Shown here: piece by piece, positions 1 to 8,383 of the stretch
Layout: every line of letters starts with the position of its first letter
Numbering within the stretch: position 1 is the stretch's first letter
DNA from: an uncultured Treponema sp.
GTDB lineage: Bacteria; Spirochaetota; Spirochaetia; Treponematales; Treponemataceae
Reading direction: 5' to 3'
NCBI GenBank assembly: GCA_937893155.1
Contig: CALBGU010000168.1
Location: 1-51,088, forward strand
Length of the DNA: 51,088 nt
Made by a program: the position numbers and the translations under genes
Notes under the pieces: model-generated
Seen by the model: the letters and a program-made list of their open reading frames with translations, nothing else
Databases searched by the model: none
Told to the model about the DNA's origin: nothing

Positions 1-1534
1 AAGAAATCGTCGTGTTCGCCTCAAGCAACATTTCGCTTTGGCTTTCTATCATCTTGATTCGCTCGTTCACATCGTTTTGCTTTGCGATACCGATTTTTGC
101 GTTGCTCGTAAGCTCGTTGAAAGAAGAAGCCATCTTGTCTACAGAAGTATTTACGCTTGAAATATTGCCCACCATTTGCTCCACCGCGCTTGAAGCCTGT
201 GAAACGCTCATTCCCTGCGTGTTAATGAGCGAGTTCAGGCTCGTAATGCTGTCGGAAATGTCGTCAACTGCCGCCGCTGATTGATGGACGGAATCGTTTT
301 GCCCGATGATTTGCTGATTTATGGTGTCGATGTTCGTGATGATTTCGGTGATTGCGCGCGACGTGTCTTGGCTAGAATCGTTGAGGTCTTTGCCCGAAAC
401 ATAAAGGCTGTCCTTTGTCTGCTTGACTTCCTTGATAATGCTTTGCAGTTTGTCGAGGAACGCGTCAAACTCGATGATAAGGTCGCCGATTTCGTCGCGG
501 ATAAAGAGTTTACAGCGTTTTGTGAGGTCAGCCTCGCCCGTCGCCATATCGGTCAAGAAGTTTGTAACGTTGTAAATACGCCACATCAGCCAATGCACAA
601 ACGTATACGTTATGGCAATAAAAATAAGAATTAAAATCGTCAAAATCGGGCAGACAATCGCAAACGTATGGTTTCGCACGCTCGACACGATTTCCATACT
701 CTTTGCAACGAAAAGCATACCCGAAATCTTGCCTTCGCTTTTTATGGGGCAATAAACACTGTAGAATTTCTTGCCGCGGATTTTTACTATGCCCGCAAAA
801 TTCTTTCCGTCGCGTAGTGTTGCCTGTTCCACTTCGGGATTGTCGACTTTTATGCCGATAAGCTCTTTGCCGAGTGTTGTGGAAACTCTCGTATCTCCCG
901 AAAAAATCGTACATTCTACATCGTAACTGTCTTTTGTCAGTTCCGTAAAACTTCCGTTAGTCAAATCGTAGCCGCAAGCAATCGCGCCAACGATATTGTC
1001 GTGATATTCAATCGGCGAAAGTGAAACCAGTGCAAATTCGCTCGAAGCGAACTCATTGGTGATAGAGCTTTTGTTGCCGCGGAGTGCGTTCTGCACGGCG
1101 GGAATGTTGCTCACGTTTTGTCCTGCCATAATACCAAAAGAGCCATTCACGATTACGCCGTTCTTATTGATTACGGCGACGAAATCCACGCCGCTAGAAC
1201 CGCCAGCATCGTCTATCATATCCAAGAGCGTACGCGAGTCGCCTTCGGTTAATGCTTTCCCCAAGCCTTTCAGGTGCGAAATCAAATTGGAAAAGCCTTC
1301 GAGTGTGCCTTGCCAATCGGAAAGAGTCTCGAAGCACCCTGCGGCTGTATGTTGCAGGGTGGTTTCGGTGTCTTTGGTTAAAAGACGATTAAAAATTTCC
1401 AGCGTTAAAGCCATTGTTCCCACAATGCAAACGACAATAGCTGTCACAAATATGGTAATCAGCTTCGATTTTATCTGCCAGCCGCGTTTTGCATTGGTGT
1501 CAAAACGGTCTAGCTCTTTCTTTTCTCTTGCCAT
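1..1534 (-). CDS. Methyl-accepting chemotaxis protein, C-terminus cut by window edge
   Basis: A membrane chemoreceptor that would sense an extracytoplasmic ligand and signal to CheA/CheW. The frame is open from an ATG at 1534 (preceded by AGAGGA) to base 1, about 511 residues. Seen: a first membrane segment at about residues 20-45, an extracellular Cache-like sensor with a membrane-proximal strand (GKISGMLFVAKS), a second membrane segment near 285-315, a HAMP region (ATGEADLTKR, RDEIGDLI) and the start of the helical methylation/signalling domain (SSAVEQMVGNISSVN). The signalling tip lies outside the window. It follows the other chemoreceptor by 45 nt on the same strand, so the two are probably co-transcribed. 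Their HAMP and adaptation regions are alike while the sensors differ, suggesting a duplicated pair with different ligands. The ligand cannot be read from the sequence. Confidence 0.93.
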   Translation of the reverse strand, partial: MAREKKELDRFDTNAKRGWQIKSKLITIFVTAIVVCIVGTMALTLEIFNRLLTKDTETTLQHTAAGCFETLSDWQGTLEGFSNLISHLKGLGKALTEGDSRTLLDMIDDAGGSSGVDFVAVINKNGVIVNGSFGIMAGQNVSNIPAVQNALRGNKSSITNEFASSEFALVSLSPIEYHDNIVGAIACGYDLTNGSFTELTKDSYDVECTIFSGDTRVSTTLGKELIGIKVDNPEVEQATLRDGKNFAGIVKIRGKKFYSVYCPIKSEGKISGMLFVAKSMEIVSSVRNHTFAIVCPILTILILIFIAITYTFVHWLMWRIYNVTNFLTDMATGEADLTKRCKLFIRDEIGDLIIEFDAFLDKLQSIIKEVKQTKDSLYVSGKDLNDSSQDTSRAITEIITNIDTINQQIIGQNDSVHQSAAAVDDISDSITSLNSLINTQGMSVSQASSAVEQMVGNISSVNTSVDKMASSFNELTSNAKIGIAKQNDVNERIKMIESQSEMLLEANTTIS

Positions 1535-1579
1535 AAAACTATCCTCTGCGAATAAAGTCTCATCTATCATTATCGGCGT

Positions 1580-3682
1580 TTACACGCGGAATCGGTCGAT
1601 TTGACCGCCGATTTCGTTTATCGACTGCTTCACATGCTCGGCAATGCCTTTGAGAGCCTCGCCTGTTTCGCTGATTTTTCTCGCGCCTGTTGCCATTTCG
1701 CTCATACTGCTTTGAATCTCGTTCGTTGCGCTTTGCAATGTCTGCACTTCGCTCAAAATCATCTTGTTGCCCTCTGCCATCTCTTTGCCTGCGTTATGCA
1801 CTTCGAGCGTGCTGTCGTTCATTGAATGAAGCACGGCATTGATTTGCTTTGAGCCTTCGTTTTGCTCTTCCATTGCGCCTTTAATCTGGCGCACAATTTC
1901 GTCAGTTTCGCGGATTTTTTCCGTAACATTCTGGAACGCGCTCGTGGATTTTTCCGATGCGGCAACCATACTGATAATCGCGTTTTTGATATTCTTGAGC
2001 TGCTCGCCGATAGTCTTCGTTTGAGCCGCAGAGGTTTCAGAGAGCTTTCGGATTTCGTCGGAAACAACCGCAAAGCCCGCGCCTGCGTCCCCAGCGTGCG
2101 CCGCCTCAATCGCCGCGTTCATCGCCAAAAGGTTCGTTTGGCTTGCGATAGAAGAAATCGCCTTGTTCGCTTCCTGCAGCGTTTCGCTCATCACCTTGAT
2201 TTCCTCAACGCGCGCATTAACATCGCTTTGAATCTGAGTGCCGCTTTGTGCGCTTTGGAAAAGCGATTCGAACGAATCCGACATTTTTTCCACGTTCTGA
2301 TTCACGCTCGAAATATTGCCAATCATCTCTTCTACTGCCGCGCTCGCTTGCGACACACCCGACGACTGCTTTTCAATCATCGTTTCAAGGCTCTCGATGT
2401 TGCTTGCAATCTCGTTCACCGCGCCTGCTGTCTGATTCACGCTGTGACTCTGATTTTCCACCTGCGAATGAACGTCCTCGATATTCGCGAGTATCTGCGA
2501 AATCGCCGAGCTGGTGTCTTGAGTGCTTGCTTCAAGGTCATAGCCGACTTCGCCGAGATTGTCTTTCGAGGTCTTGAGCTGTGCCATAATATCGTGCAGT
2601 TTGCCCGTGAATGTGTTAAATCCGTTCACCACATCGCCGATTTCGTCCTTCGCGCTCGTAGCGATACGCCGCGTGAGGTCTGCCTCACCTGTCGCAATGT
2701 CTGCGATTGCCGTCTTGAGCGAAAGCAAGGGGCGCACCGTGATTGCCGCCGCGATAAAACTAAGCACAATCGAAATAAGAAGCACGACGCAAAGCGCAGT
2801 CATCATCGCGTGAAGCATTTTGGTAAGACCGCCGAAAAAGTTTTTCCAATGGCACATATAAATTACCGACCAGCCAGTATCTCCAATCGGGCGATAAGCA
2901 CTTGTGCGCAGTATTTTCGTCGACGGGTCTACGAAAACGTCGCCGCCCTTTTCGCCTCTCATCATTGCGTCCACAATCGCCTTGAATTGCGGCGGAAGCT
3001 CGCCTTGCACAAACGGGTCGCCAGGCTTTACGATGTCTTGGATTGTGGAGGCAACGACAATGCCTGTTTTTCTATCCACCACGGCAACCTCTGAGCCTTT
3101 GGGAATGTCGATTGCCGAAATCGCGTTGCTCAAACAGTTCCCGTATACGTTTGATGTAACCACGCCGATAACACGCCCTGTCGAATCTTTTACAGGCACG
3201 TTGTACATCTGAAAGATGACTTTTGCAATCGAGTTCATCTTGGGCACAATGACGGTCTGGGTGCCTTTGTAAGCCTGACGGAACGCCTCTTCCGCATCGG
3301 TTTCCACATAATCCCAGATTTTTATGATTTGCCCGTTCATCGTAACGGAATTGCCTTCTTCGTTGTAAAAAGCGATGTTTTCGTAATCATCAGATAAATC
3401 TGCGTAATTTCTCATTCGAACCGCTTTTTCATAGAACGAAATATCAGGGTCTTGCACAAAATCGGTGTGTGCGACGGTTTCTAGCACTGTGAATTGCTTG
3501 TCGACTTCTGCTTTGATTGTTCCCGACACGTTGTCTACTACGGTTTCGATAGTGTTGTTGACTGTTGTTTTTACAGTGTCGGACGCAATGCGGCGCGCGA
3601 TAAACGCAACCGAAATGCTAGAAATAAACACAATGGTTAGCACGAGTGCCATCAACTTGAATTGCAGGCTTTGCAACTTCAT
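1580..3682 (-). CDS. Methyl-accepting chemotaxis protein with dCache-like sensor
   Basis: Complete 700-residue chemoreceptor. An N-terminal membrane anchor (about residues 8-30) is followed by a long extracytoplasmic sensor of roughly 260 residues that looks like a double Cache domain (TGRVIGVVTSNVYG; later YRPIGDTGWSVIYM). A second membrane segment lies near 290-316, then HAMP (ATGEADLTRR, KDEIGDVVNGF) and a methyl-accepting domain with the conserved tip (ASQTNLLAMNAAIEAAHAGD, then GAGFAVVSDEIRKL). No CheR-tethering pentapeptide is visible at the C-terminus, which ends IDRFRV. The ATG at 3682 has a strong Shine-Dalgarno (GGGAGGATATT). dCache receptors of this kind often bind amino acids or small organic acids; that is family knowledge, not seen here. 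It is first in a two-gene unit with the partial receptor downstream. Confidence 0.96.
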   Translation of the reverse strand: MKLQSLQFKLMALVLTIVFISSISVAFIARRIASDTVKTTVNNTIETVVDNVSGTIKAEVDKQFTVLETVAHTDFVQDPDISFYEKAVRMRNYADLSDDYENIAFYNEEGNSVTMNGQIIKIWDYVETDAEEAFRQAYKGTQTVIVPKMNSIAKVIFQMYNVPVKDSTGRVIGVVTSNVYGNCLSNAISAIDIPKGSEVAVVDRKTGIVVASTIQDIVKPGDPFVQGELPPQFKAIVDAMMRGEKGGDVFVDPSTKILRTSAYRPIGDTGWSVIYMCHWKNFFGGLTKMLHAMMTALCVVLLISIVLSFIAAAITVRPLLSLKTAIADIATGEADLTRRIATSAKDEIGDVVNGFNTFTGKLHDIMAQLKTSKDNLGEVGYDLEASTQDTSSAISQILANIEDVHSQVENQSHSVNQTAGAVNEIASNIESLETMIEKQSSGVSQASAAVEEMIGNISSVNQNVEKMSDSFESLFQSAQSGTQIQSDVNARVEEIKVMSETLQEANKAISSIASQTNLLAMNAAIEAAHAGDAGAGFAVVSDEIRKLSETSAAQTKTIGEQLKNIKNAIISMVAASEKSTSAFQNVTEKIRETDEIVRQIKGAMEEQNEGSKQINAVLHSMNDSTLEVHNAGKEMAEGNKMILSEVQTLQSATNEIQSSMSEMATGARKISETGEALKGIAEHVKQSINEIGGQIDRFRV

Positions 3683-3740
3683 AATATCCTCCCAAGATTT
3701 CTGTCTAAATTATTTTCATTTATTGGTGGTGTTACGGAAA

Positions 3741-3843
3741 GTATGCTTGTAAAAATAATTGTCATGCTGAACTTGATTCAGCATCTATCTCAGAATAGAG
3801 ATTCCGAAACAAGTTCGGAATGACAGACTTATAAATCAGCATA
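3741..3843. repeat. Full copy of dispersed clover-leaf palindromic element
   Basis: Outer arms TGTCAT (3760-3765) and ATGACA (3820-3825) enclose three consecutive small hairpins: GCTGAACTTGATTCAGC, then a middle hairpin around ATCTCAGAATAGAGAT, then CCGAAACAAGTTCGG. A further outer pair, GTATGCT (3741-3747) and AGCATAC (3837-3843), extends the stem. The same layout recurs at 8281-8367, and half copies occur elsewhere in the window. It lies upstream of the chemoreceptor pair and is non-coding. Confidence 0.8.
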
Positions 3844-3974
3844 CCTTTTGAAACACCTCCCATTTATTATTATAATCCCTTTCTTATAATTAGCAAGGAC
3901 GCGCCCCATATGTTTGCATAGTTTTCCCGTCAACGCCCGCCCGCGCCTTTGTGTCCACCCGTATTTTCCAAAAA

Positions 3975-4303
3975 AAGCCCTCCCGCACTTTTGTTTTTGC
4001 GCATTGCCATTGTCAAAAGCCTGTCGCACGTTTGTTTCTGCTCATTGTTTTTTGGAAAAAGCCTCCCGCAACTTTGTTTCTAGTCATTGCCGCAGGAAAT
4101 GAGCCGCCGCACATTTGTTTCTGGGCATTTCCGCGGGAAAAAGGTTGTCGCAACTTTGTTTCTGGCAATTTCTTTTTTCCCAAAGCCAAAAACACTTGTG
4201 AAAGTGCCAATTTCTTTTTTCCCAAAGCCAAAAACACTTGTGAAAGTAGCAATTTCCATTTTGCCAAAGGCAAAAACACTCGTGAAAGTGGTCATTTCCA
4301 AAA
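3975..4303. repeat. Intergenic tandem array, 41-42 bp period (two sub-arrays)
   Basis: The gap of about 650 bp between the pectinesterase stop and the chemoreceptor start holds two neighbouring arrays. In the first (about 3980-4160) the core GCAC/GCAAC-TTTGTTT recurs at 3985, 4026, 4068, 4109 and 4150, a spacing of 41-42 bp. In the second (4166-4302) a unit beginning CAATTTCTTTTTTCCCAAAG recurs exactly every 42 bp (4166, 4208, 4250, degenerate copy at 4292). The second array has few stops because 42 is a multiple of three, so spurious reading frames appear on both strands. No gene is supported here. Confidence 0.9.
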
Positions 4304-4328
4304 AAATGCGGCGGGGAAAAAGCGCGCG

Positions 4329-5330
4329 TTACGGGAGTTTCGGGAATGCGCGAAGGAGCATATCGGCAGAGGCGTAGTGTTCTTTGTATTCTTTTTCGCT
4401 CAAAACGTAATCGGCTTTGTAGCGCGCCGACGTGTCAGCCTTCACGAGTTTTCCGCTTGCCGTGCGCGTTTTCGTGCCGTATTCCCTCCAGCCCGTGAGC
4501 GCAGAGCCTTTGGGAAACACCGCGCGCGTGCCGTCTTCGTCGGTGAAAAGCGCACTTGAAAAATGCTCGCTGATAGCGCAGTTGATAATCGCGACGGAAT
4601 CCCAGCGGTCTCGACTGTCTGCCTTTCCTGTGCCGCTTGAGCGCGCGAGGAAAATGGGCGCAGTTTGTCGAGGAACGGCAAAAAATTCGCAGTCCATAAA
4701 GACGAACCCCGGGCGATTTGCAAGTGCGCGGCTTTGTAAAACGTAGGCGGGGCAATCTCCGCGGTTGTCTTCGATGACGCGAATGGAGCAACGTTCAAAC
4801 AGGCTCGTGTCGCAATAGCCCCAGATAAAATCCACGTCGCCTTCTATCACGCAATCCTCGAAATGCGAAAATCCCTTGACGTGAATCGTGTCTTGATGGC
4901 TCTGGAACGTCATTCGCTCCGCTTTCAGCACGCCGCGCTGGTTGTGAAAACAGAGGGCTTCGGCTTGATTTCCGAGTTTTTCGTCCCCCAGCGTCTTCAC
5001 GTGCGTGTTCTGAATCGAAAACCCGCGCAGCGTCACGTTCGTCGCCGACGGACCGATGACGAACACGGCTCTGTTTTCGGTGTCGCGGTGAAATGCCTCG
5101 CAGTTTTCAGCCCGCACGACGCAGTTTTCGCTCTTCACGCCATGCGCGGCTTCCATAATCAGCGGATTTTGCAGGTTGTAGTTTAATAATTCGGTGTACA
5201 CGCCCGCGCCCAAAATGATATGCACGAGCGTCGTTTTTTCTATTGCGCCTGATTTTGCCATTTCTGCGATTTTTTTGAACGCATTTGAAATGGCGGCAGG
5301 ATTTTTGGAATTTACAGTAAGTTCAATCAT
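4329..5330 (-). CDS. Pectinesterase-like protein, predicted cytosolic
   Basis: 333-residue right-handed beta-helix protein of the pectin methylesterase family (PF01095), which removes methyl esters from polygalacturonate. Family signatures are present: QAEAL (about 122-126), QDTIH (Q146, D147), GDVDFIWG (D167) and an arginine in FLARSS (about R230, where most enzymes have LGRPW). D147 and D167 match the two catalytic aspartates. There is no signal peptide, so it would act on imported, already short methylated oligogalacturonides. The protein is slightly short at the C-terminus and the LGRPW motif is altered, so specificity may differ. It is monocistronic, with a good promoter only 7 nt before the ATG and no Shine-Dalgarno, implying a leaderless mRNA. 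Confidence 0.88.
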   Translation of the reverse strand: MIELTVNSKNPAAISNAFKKIAEMAKSGAIEKTTLVHIILGAGVYTELLNYNLQNPLIMEAAHGVKSENCVVRAENCEAFHRDTENRAVFVIGPSATNVTLRGFSIQNTHVKTLGDEKLGNQAEALCFHNQRGVLKAERMTFQSHQDTIHVKGFSHFEDCVIEGDVDFIWGYCDTSLFERCSIRVIEDNRGDCPAYVLQSRALANRPGFVFMDCEFFAVPRQTAPIFLARSSGTGKADSRDRWDSVAIINCAISEHFSSALFTDEDGTRAVFPKGSALTGWREYGTKTRTASGKLVKADTSARYKADYVLSEKEYKEHYASADMLLRAFPKLP

Positions 5331-5337
5331 ACTTAAA

Positions 5338-5365
5338 ATTATAGCGCAACTTTCTGGTAATGCAA
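5338..5365 (-). promoter_or_regulatory. Sigma-70-type promoter of pectinesterase gene (leaderless)
   Basis: On the minus strand TTGCAT (5360-5365), a 16-bp spacer and a consensus TATAAT (5338-5343). Only 7 nt separate the -10 hexamer from the ATG at 5330, so transcription would start at or next to the start codon. Confidence 0.7.
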
Positions 5366-5444
5366 ATTGATTTTGCGCGTGAAAATCAGCAAAAATCGCT
5401 TTGCATAAAATGCACCGTGAGCAAAATGGTGCAAATCAGGGGGT

Positions 5445-5648
5445 CTACGGCCACAATAATATACCTTGTGCGCAAATATTTTCAGGCACTTCTTTCTTTT
5501 TTGTTGCGAACTCTTTAGAAAGGGAAGGAAATACACTCGATACATTGGAATCATCTCCAGAAAATGGGGTCGATACAGTAAAGTTTGTGTTATTTGTGCC
5601 GCCGTTTACCTTCTCCAACTCTTTTTCATTCATTTCGATTGTCTTCAT
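5445..5648 (-). CDS. Double-glycine leader peptide (bacteriocin/RiPP-type precursor)
   Basis: Small protein of 67 residues. The ATG at 5648 is set by a near-perfect Shine-Dalgarno (AAGGAGAAACAAT). The N-terminus MKTIEMNEKELEKVNGG matches the double-glycine leader of class II bacteriocins, peptide pheromones and some RiPPs: acidic amphipathic helix, conserved EL, hydrophobic residue at -4 (V) and GG at -2/-1. Cleavage after GG by a C39-peptidase ABC exporter would release a core of about 50 residues that is rich in N, T and S, with one Cys and the C-terminus CAQGILLWP. No exporter, immunity protein or modification enzyme is nearby; the neighbours are pectinesterase and a divergent sirtuin. It may be exported by a transporter encoded elsewhere or act as a signal. 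Gene confidence is good; function is inferred from the leader only. Confidence 0.72.
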   Translation of the reverse strand: MKTIEMNEKELEKVNGGTNNTNFTVSTPFSGDDSNVSSVFPSLSKEFATKKKEVPENICAQGILLWP

Positions 5649-5735
5649 ATTGTTTCTCCTTAATCGCATTTCTGCGATTGCTTTTCGTTTACATTTATTT
5701 ATACGAAAGAGAGTCAAAAGGGGCTAAAAATCTGC

Positions 5736-5765
5736 TTGATTTTCAGCAGAAAAGGGGATTATCAT
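5736..5765 (+). promoter_or_regulatory. Promoter of the sirtuin gene (leaderless)
   Basis: TTGATT (5736-5741), an 18-bp spacer and TATCAT (5760-5765), ending 6 nt before the ATG at 5772. There is no Shine-Dalgarno at a usable distance. This is one of several genes in the window with this spacing. Confidence 0.55.
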
Positions 5766-5771
5766 AGTTTT

Positions 5772-6509
5772 ATGGAAAAGGAAATCGAAGAATTACAACG
5801 AATGATTAACGAAAGCTCGTCCATCGTCTTTTTTGGCGGTGCAGGTGTGTCAACCGAAAGCGGTATCCCCGATTTTAGGAGCGTGGACGGTTTGTATCAT
5901 CAAAAGTGGGATTATCCTCCCGAGGAAATCCTTTCGGCGCACTTTTTTGCCCAAAAGCCTGCGGAGTTCTACCGATTTTATCGCGAAAAGCTCATCATAA
6001 GTGGCATTAAGCCAAATGCGGCGCACTTGAAACTTGCCGAGCTTGAGCGCGCGGGTAAACTCAAAGCGGTGGTCACCCAAAATATTGACGGCTTGCACCA
6101 AGCGGCAGGGAGCAAAGCGGTGTTTGAATTGCACGGCAGCACGCTCCGCAATTTCTGCACGGCGTGTCATGCGAGCTACGGCATTGATTTTATTGCACAG
6201 AGCGAAAACGCGGCGGACAAAATCCCGCATTGCACAAAATGCGGCGCAATCGTAAAGCCCGATGTGGTGCTTTACGAAGAGGGGCTTGATAACGACACGG
6301 TTGACGGCGCGATAGACGCAATAAAAGCCGCCGATATGCTCATCATCGGCGGCACGTCGCTCACGGTGTATCCCGCGGCGGGATTGGTCAATTATTTTCA
6401 CGGAAAGCATCTGGTTCTGATAAACCGCGACCCGTCTCCTGCTGACTCAATCGCGGCATTAGCGATTCACGATTCAATCGGCAAGGTGTTGGCTCAGATT
6501 TCGGTTTGA
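5772..6509 (+). CDS. cobB: NAD-dependent protein deacylase, SIR2 family
   Basis: 245-residue sirtuin that removes acyl groups from lysine using NAD, giving nicotinamide and O-acyl-ADP-ribose. Seen: the NAD-binding motif GAGVSTESGIPDFRS (about residues 24-38), TQNIDGLHQ, the catalytic histidine in ELHGS (H121), four zinc cysteines (C129, C132, C154, C157), and the Rossmann motifs GTSLTVYPA and INRD. Length is typical of bacterial class U/III sirtuins. I chose the ATG at 5772 rather than the in-frame TTG at 5736, because the latter coincides with the -35 box. It is divergent from the small leader peptide gene and converges on parB with a 16-nt overlap of 3' ends. Cytosolic. Confidence 0.93.
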   Translation: MEKEIEELQRMINESSSIVFFGGAGVSTESGIPDFRSVDGLYHQKWDYPPEEILSAHFFAQKPAEFYRFYREKLIISGIKPNAAHLKLAELERAGKLKAVVTQNIDGLHQAAGSKAVFELHGSTLRNFCTACHASYGIDFIAQSENAADKIPHCTKCGAIVKPDVVLYEEGLDNDTVDGAIDAIKAADMLIIGGTSLTVYPAAGLVNYFHGKHLVLINRDPSPADSIAALAIHDSIGKVLAQISV

Positions 6510-7423
6510 GTTTTCGGCACGATGAGATTGTAAAGGCGGTCAAGGTCGGCGGCACTAAAATATTCGATTTGCAAAAAACCGCCGTCCAGCGCGCCTTTGA
6601 GGGTAACCTTGGTGCCGAGCGCCTCGCGGAATTTGGCTTCCAGCGCGGCAATCTCGGGATTCTGCGGCGCAATGTTCATCGACGTGCTTTTTTTGCTCTT
6701 GTCGGCTTTTTGCGCTGTCCCCTCGCCGTTCATTTCTTTTGCGGCAGCTTCTGCCTCGCGCACTGAAAGCCCTCCGCCCACGATTCGCCCGTAAAGCACA
6801 TGGCGGTCGGTATCTCCGTCCACAGACAAAATCGTCCGCGCGTGTCCCGCAGAAATCTTTCCGCCCACGAGCGCGCCCTGAATGTCGTCGGGCAATTCCA
6901 AGAGCCTGAGCGCGTTTGCCACGGTGGAGCGATTTTTGCCCACGCGGCGCGCAACTTCGTCCTGCGTAATTCCAGCCATCATCATCAGATTTTTGAACGC
7001 CTGTGCTTCTTCAATCGGGTTCAAATCTGCGCGCTGAATATTTTCGATGAGCGCAATTTCAAGTTTTTTTTCGTCGCTGTATTTTCGCAACTGCACGGGG
7101 ATTTTCTCAAGCCCCGCCAACATCGCGGCTTTGGTGCGCCGTTCTCCCGCAATGATGTAAAAATCTCCGTTGTCTGCCGCTTCCACCGTAACGGCTTGCA
7201 CGATGCCGTTTTCGCGAATTGACTCGGCGAGTTCCGAAAGCGATTCTTCATCGAATTCCTGACGCGGTTGGTGCGGATTCGGCTTCAAAAGCTCAGGCTT
7301 TATCCACAGCTGACCGTCAGCGTCTGCCTCCACGCCCGCAGGCAATTTCCGCTCTTGCACCGTTTCTGTATTTTCTTCGTCCAGAAGAGCGCCCAGACCT
7401 TTTCCAAGCCCCAGTTTAGCCAC
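6494..7423 (-). CDS. parB: Chromosome partitioning protein ParB
   Basis: 309-residue centromere-binding CTPase switch of the ParABS segregation system. Seen: the N-terminal domain with NPHQPR (about 49-54) and GERRTKAAMLAG (about 93-104, the C-motif for CTP), ENIQRADLNPIEEAQAF (about 127-143), a central helix-turn-helix (ITQDEVARRVGKNRSTV, about 152-168) that would read parS, and a C-terminal dimerisation segment. The start overlaps the parA stop by 8 nt, so translation is probably coupled. The 3' end overlaps that of the convergent sirtuin gene. I did not find a TGTTTCACGTGAAACA-like parS in the window. In many bacteria parAB lies near the replication origin; no dnaA, gidA/B or rpmH is seen here. 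Confidence 0.96.
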   Translation of the reverse strand: MAKLGLGKGLGALLDEENTETVQERKLPAGVEADADGQLWIKPELLKPNPHQPRQEFDEESLSELAESIRENGIVQAVTVEAADNGDFYIIAGERRTKAAMLAGLEKIPVQLRKYSDEKKLEIALIENIQRADLNPIEEAQAFKNLMMMAGITQDEVARRVGKNRSTVANALRLLELPDDIQGALVGGKISAGHARTILSVDGDTDRHVLYGRIVGGGLSVREAEAAAKEMNGEGTAQKADKSKKSTSMNIAPQNPEIAALEAKFREALGTKVTLKGALDGGFLQIEYFSAADLDRLYNLIVPKTQTEI

Positions 7424-8171
7424 GGTTCATAACCTCTTCTGCGAGTTTTTCGTAGCTCTTTGCGCCCAAGCACGACGTATCGTATTCGCAGATGGGAAGC
7501 CCGTGCGACGGCGCTTCTGACAATCGCACATTTCGCGGAATTATCGTTTCAAAAACCAATTCCTTAAAATACGATTTCACCTGCAAAACCACATCGTGCG
7601 CCAATCGAACTCGGCTGTCGTACATAGTAAAGAAAATGCCGCCGATAGAAAGATTCGGATTGATGCTTCGTTGCACTTTTTTTACGGTCTGCAAAAGCAA
7701 CGTAATTCCTTCAAGCGCAAAATATTCGCACTGCATCGGCACAAGCACCGCATCGCTTGCGGCAAGCCCGTTGAGCGTCAAAATGCCCAAAGACGGCGGG
7801 CAGTCGATTAAAATGTAGTCATATTCGTTTCGCACGCTTTCAAGGGCGTTTTTCAAAAAATATTCCCTGTCTTTTTGGTCAACAAGCTCTATTGCCGCAC
7901 CAGAAAGGTCAATCGAAGCGGCTATTGCGTCAAGATTTTTTACGCTTGTCTGCCGAATTACCTCGGACGCAGACACAGAACCTGCAAGAAGTTCATAGAC
8001 GGTCGGTTTTTCCTTAGAAAGCCCCACGCCGCTCGACATATTTCCCTGAGAATCGAAGTCAACGAGGAGCACCTTTTTCCCTGCAAGTGCCATATATGCA
8101 CCGATATTTATTGCGGAAGTCGTTTTTCCCACGCCTCCTTTTTGGTTCACAAAAACAAATACCTTTCCCAT
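7416..8171 (-). CDS. parA: Chromosome partitioning ATPase ParA/Soj
   Basis: 251-residue deviant Walker-A ATPase that forms nucleoid-bound dimers and drives ParB-parS movement. Seen: KGGVGKTT (about residues 11-18), the switch region LLVDFDSQGNMSSG, and the Walker-B-type IDCPPSLGILTLNGL. Length and motifs fit Soj rather than MinD (no C-terminal amphipathic helix is evident). First gene of the parAB pair. The Shine-Dalgarno is weak (GAAAG). The sequence TGATACACT just upstream resembles an extended -10 element, so the leader is probably very short. Cytosolic, nucleoid-associated. Confidence 0.96.
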   Translation of the reverse strand: MGKVFVFVNQKGGVGKTTSAINIGAYMALAGKKVLLVDFDSQGNMSSGVGLSKEKPTVYELLAGSVSASEVIRQTSVKNLDAIAASIDLSGAAIELVDQKDREYFLKNALESVRNEYDYILIDCPPSLGILTLNGLAASDAVLVPMQCEYFALEGITLLLQTVKKVQRSINPNLSIGGIFFTMYDSRVRLAHDVVLQVKSYFKELVFETIIPRNVRLSEAPSHGLPICEYDTSCLGAKSYEKLAEEVMNRG

Positions 8172-8280
8172 GATGCTTTCTAGTGTATCATTTTTTGAAA
8201 TAGAAGTATACTCTATTTTTCAAAATGTTTTTATAAAAAATGATTTTGAACCTTGAAGATGTTGTAAAAAATCAAAAAAA

Positions 8281-8367
8281 TCTGTCATGCAAAACTTGTT
8301 TCTGCATCTCACGCATAGCGTGTTTTGCCCAAGAAAGAGATTGCGAAACAATTTCGGCAATGACAGA
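8281..8367. repeat. Second full copy of dispersed clover-leaf element
   Basis: Outer arms TCTGTCAT (8281-8288) and ATGACAGA (8360-8367) enclose hairpins around GCAAAACTTGTTTCTGC, CACGCATAGCGTG and TGCGAAACAATTTCGGCA. The order and arm sequences match the copy at 3760-3826. It lies between parA and the Rrf2 gene stop, where it could also act as a transcript end for the Rrf2 gene; no T-run is obvious. Confidence 0.78.
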
Positions 8368-8383
8368 ATGCAAAAACAGTGCG

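Noticed and set aside
1862..3094. 410-residue plus-strand frame antisense to the chemoreceptor
   Set aside because: Arg/His/Cys-rich translation typical of the shadow of a real gene; no ribosome site, no family motif, and the minus-strand chemoreceptor is unambiguous.
3829..4377. Several frames of 60-200 residues across the 3975-4303 array
   Set aside because: Repeat-driven open frames on both strands, overlapping the end of the pectinesterase gene, with no ribosome sites.
6494..8171. parS site near parAB
   Set aside because: The only loosely similar sequences (TGAAACACGTTCA at about 28421, TGAAACGAGTTCA at 14571) belong to the dispersed repeat family and do not match TGTTTCACGTGAAACA.
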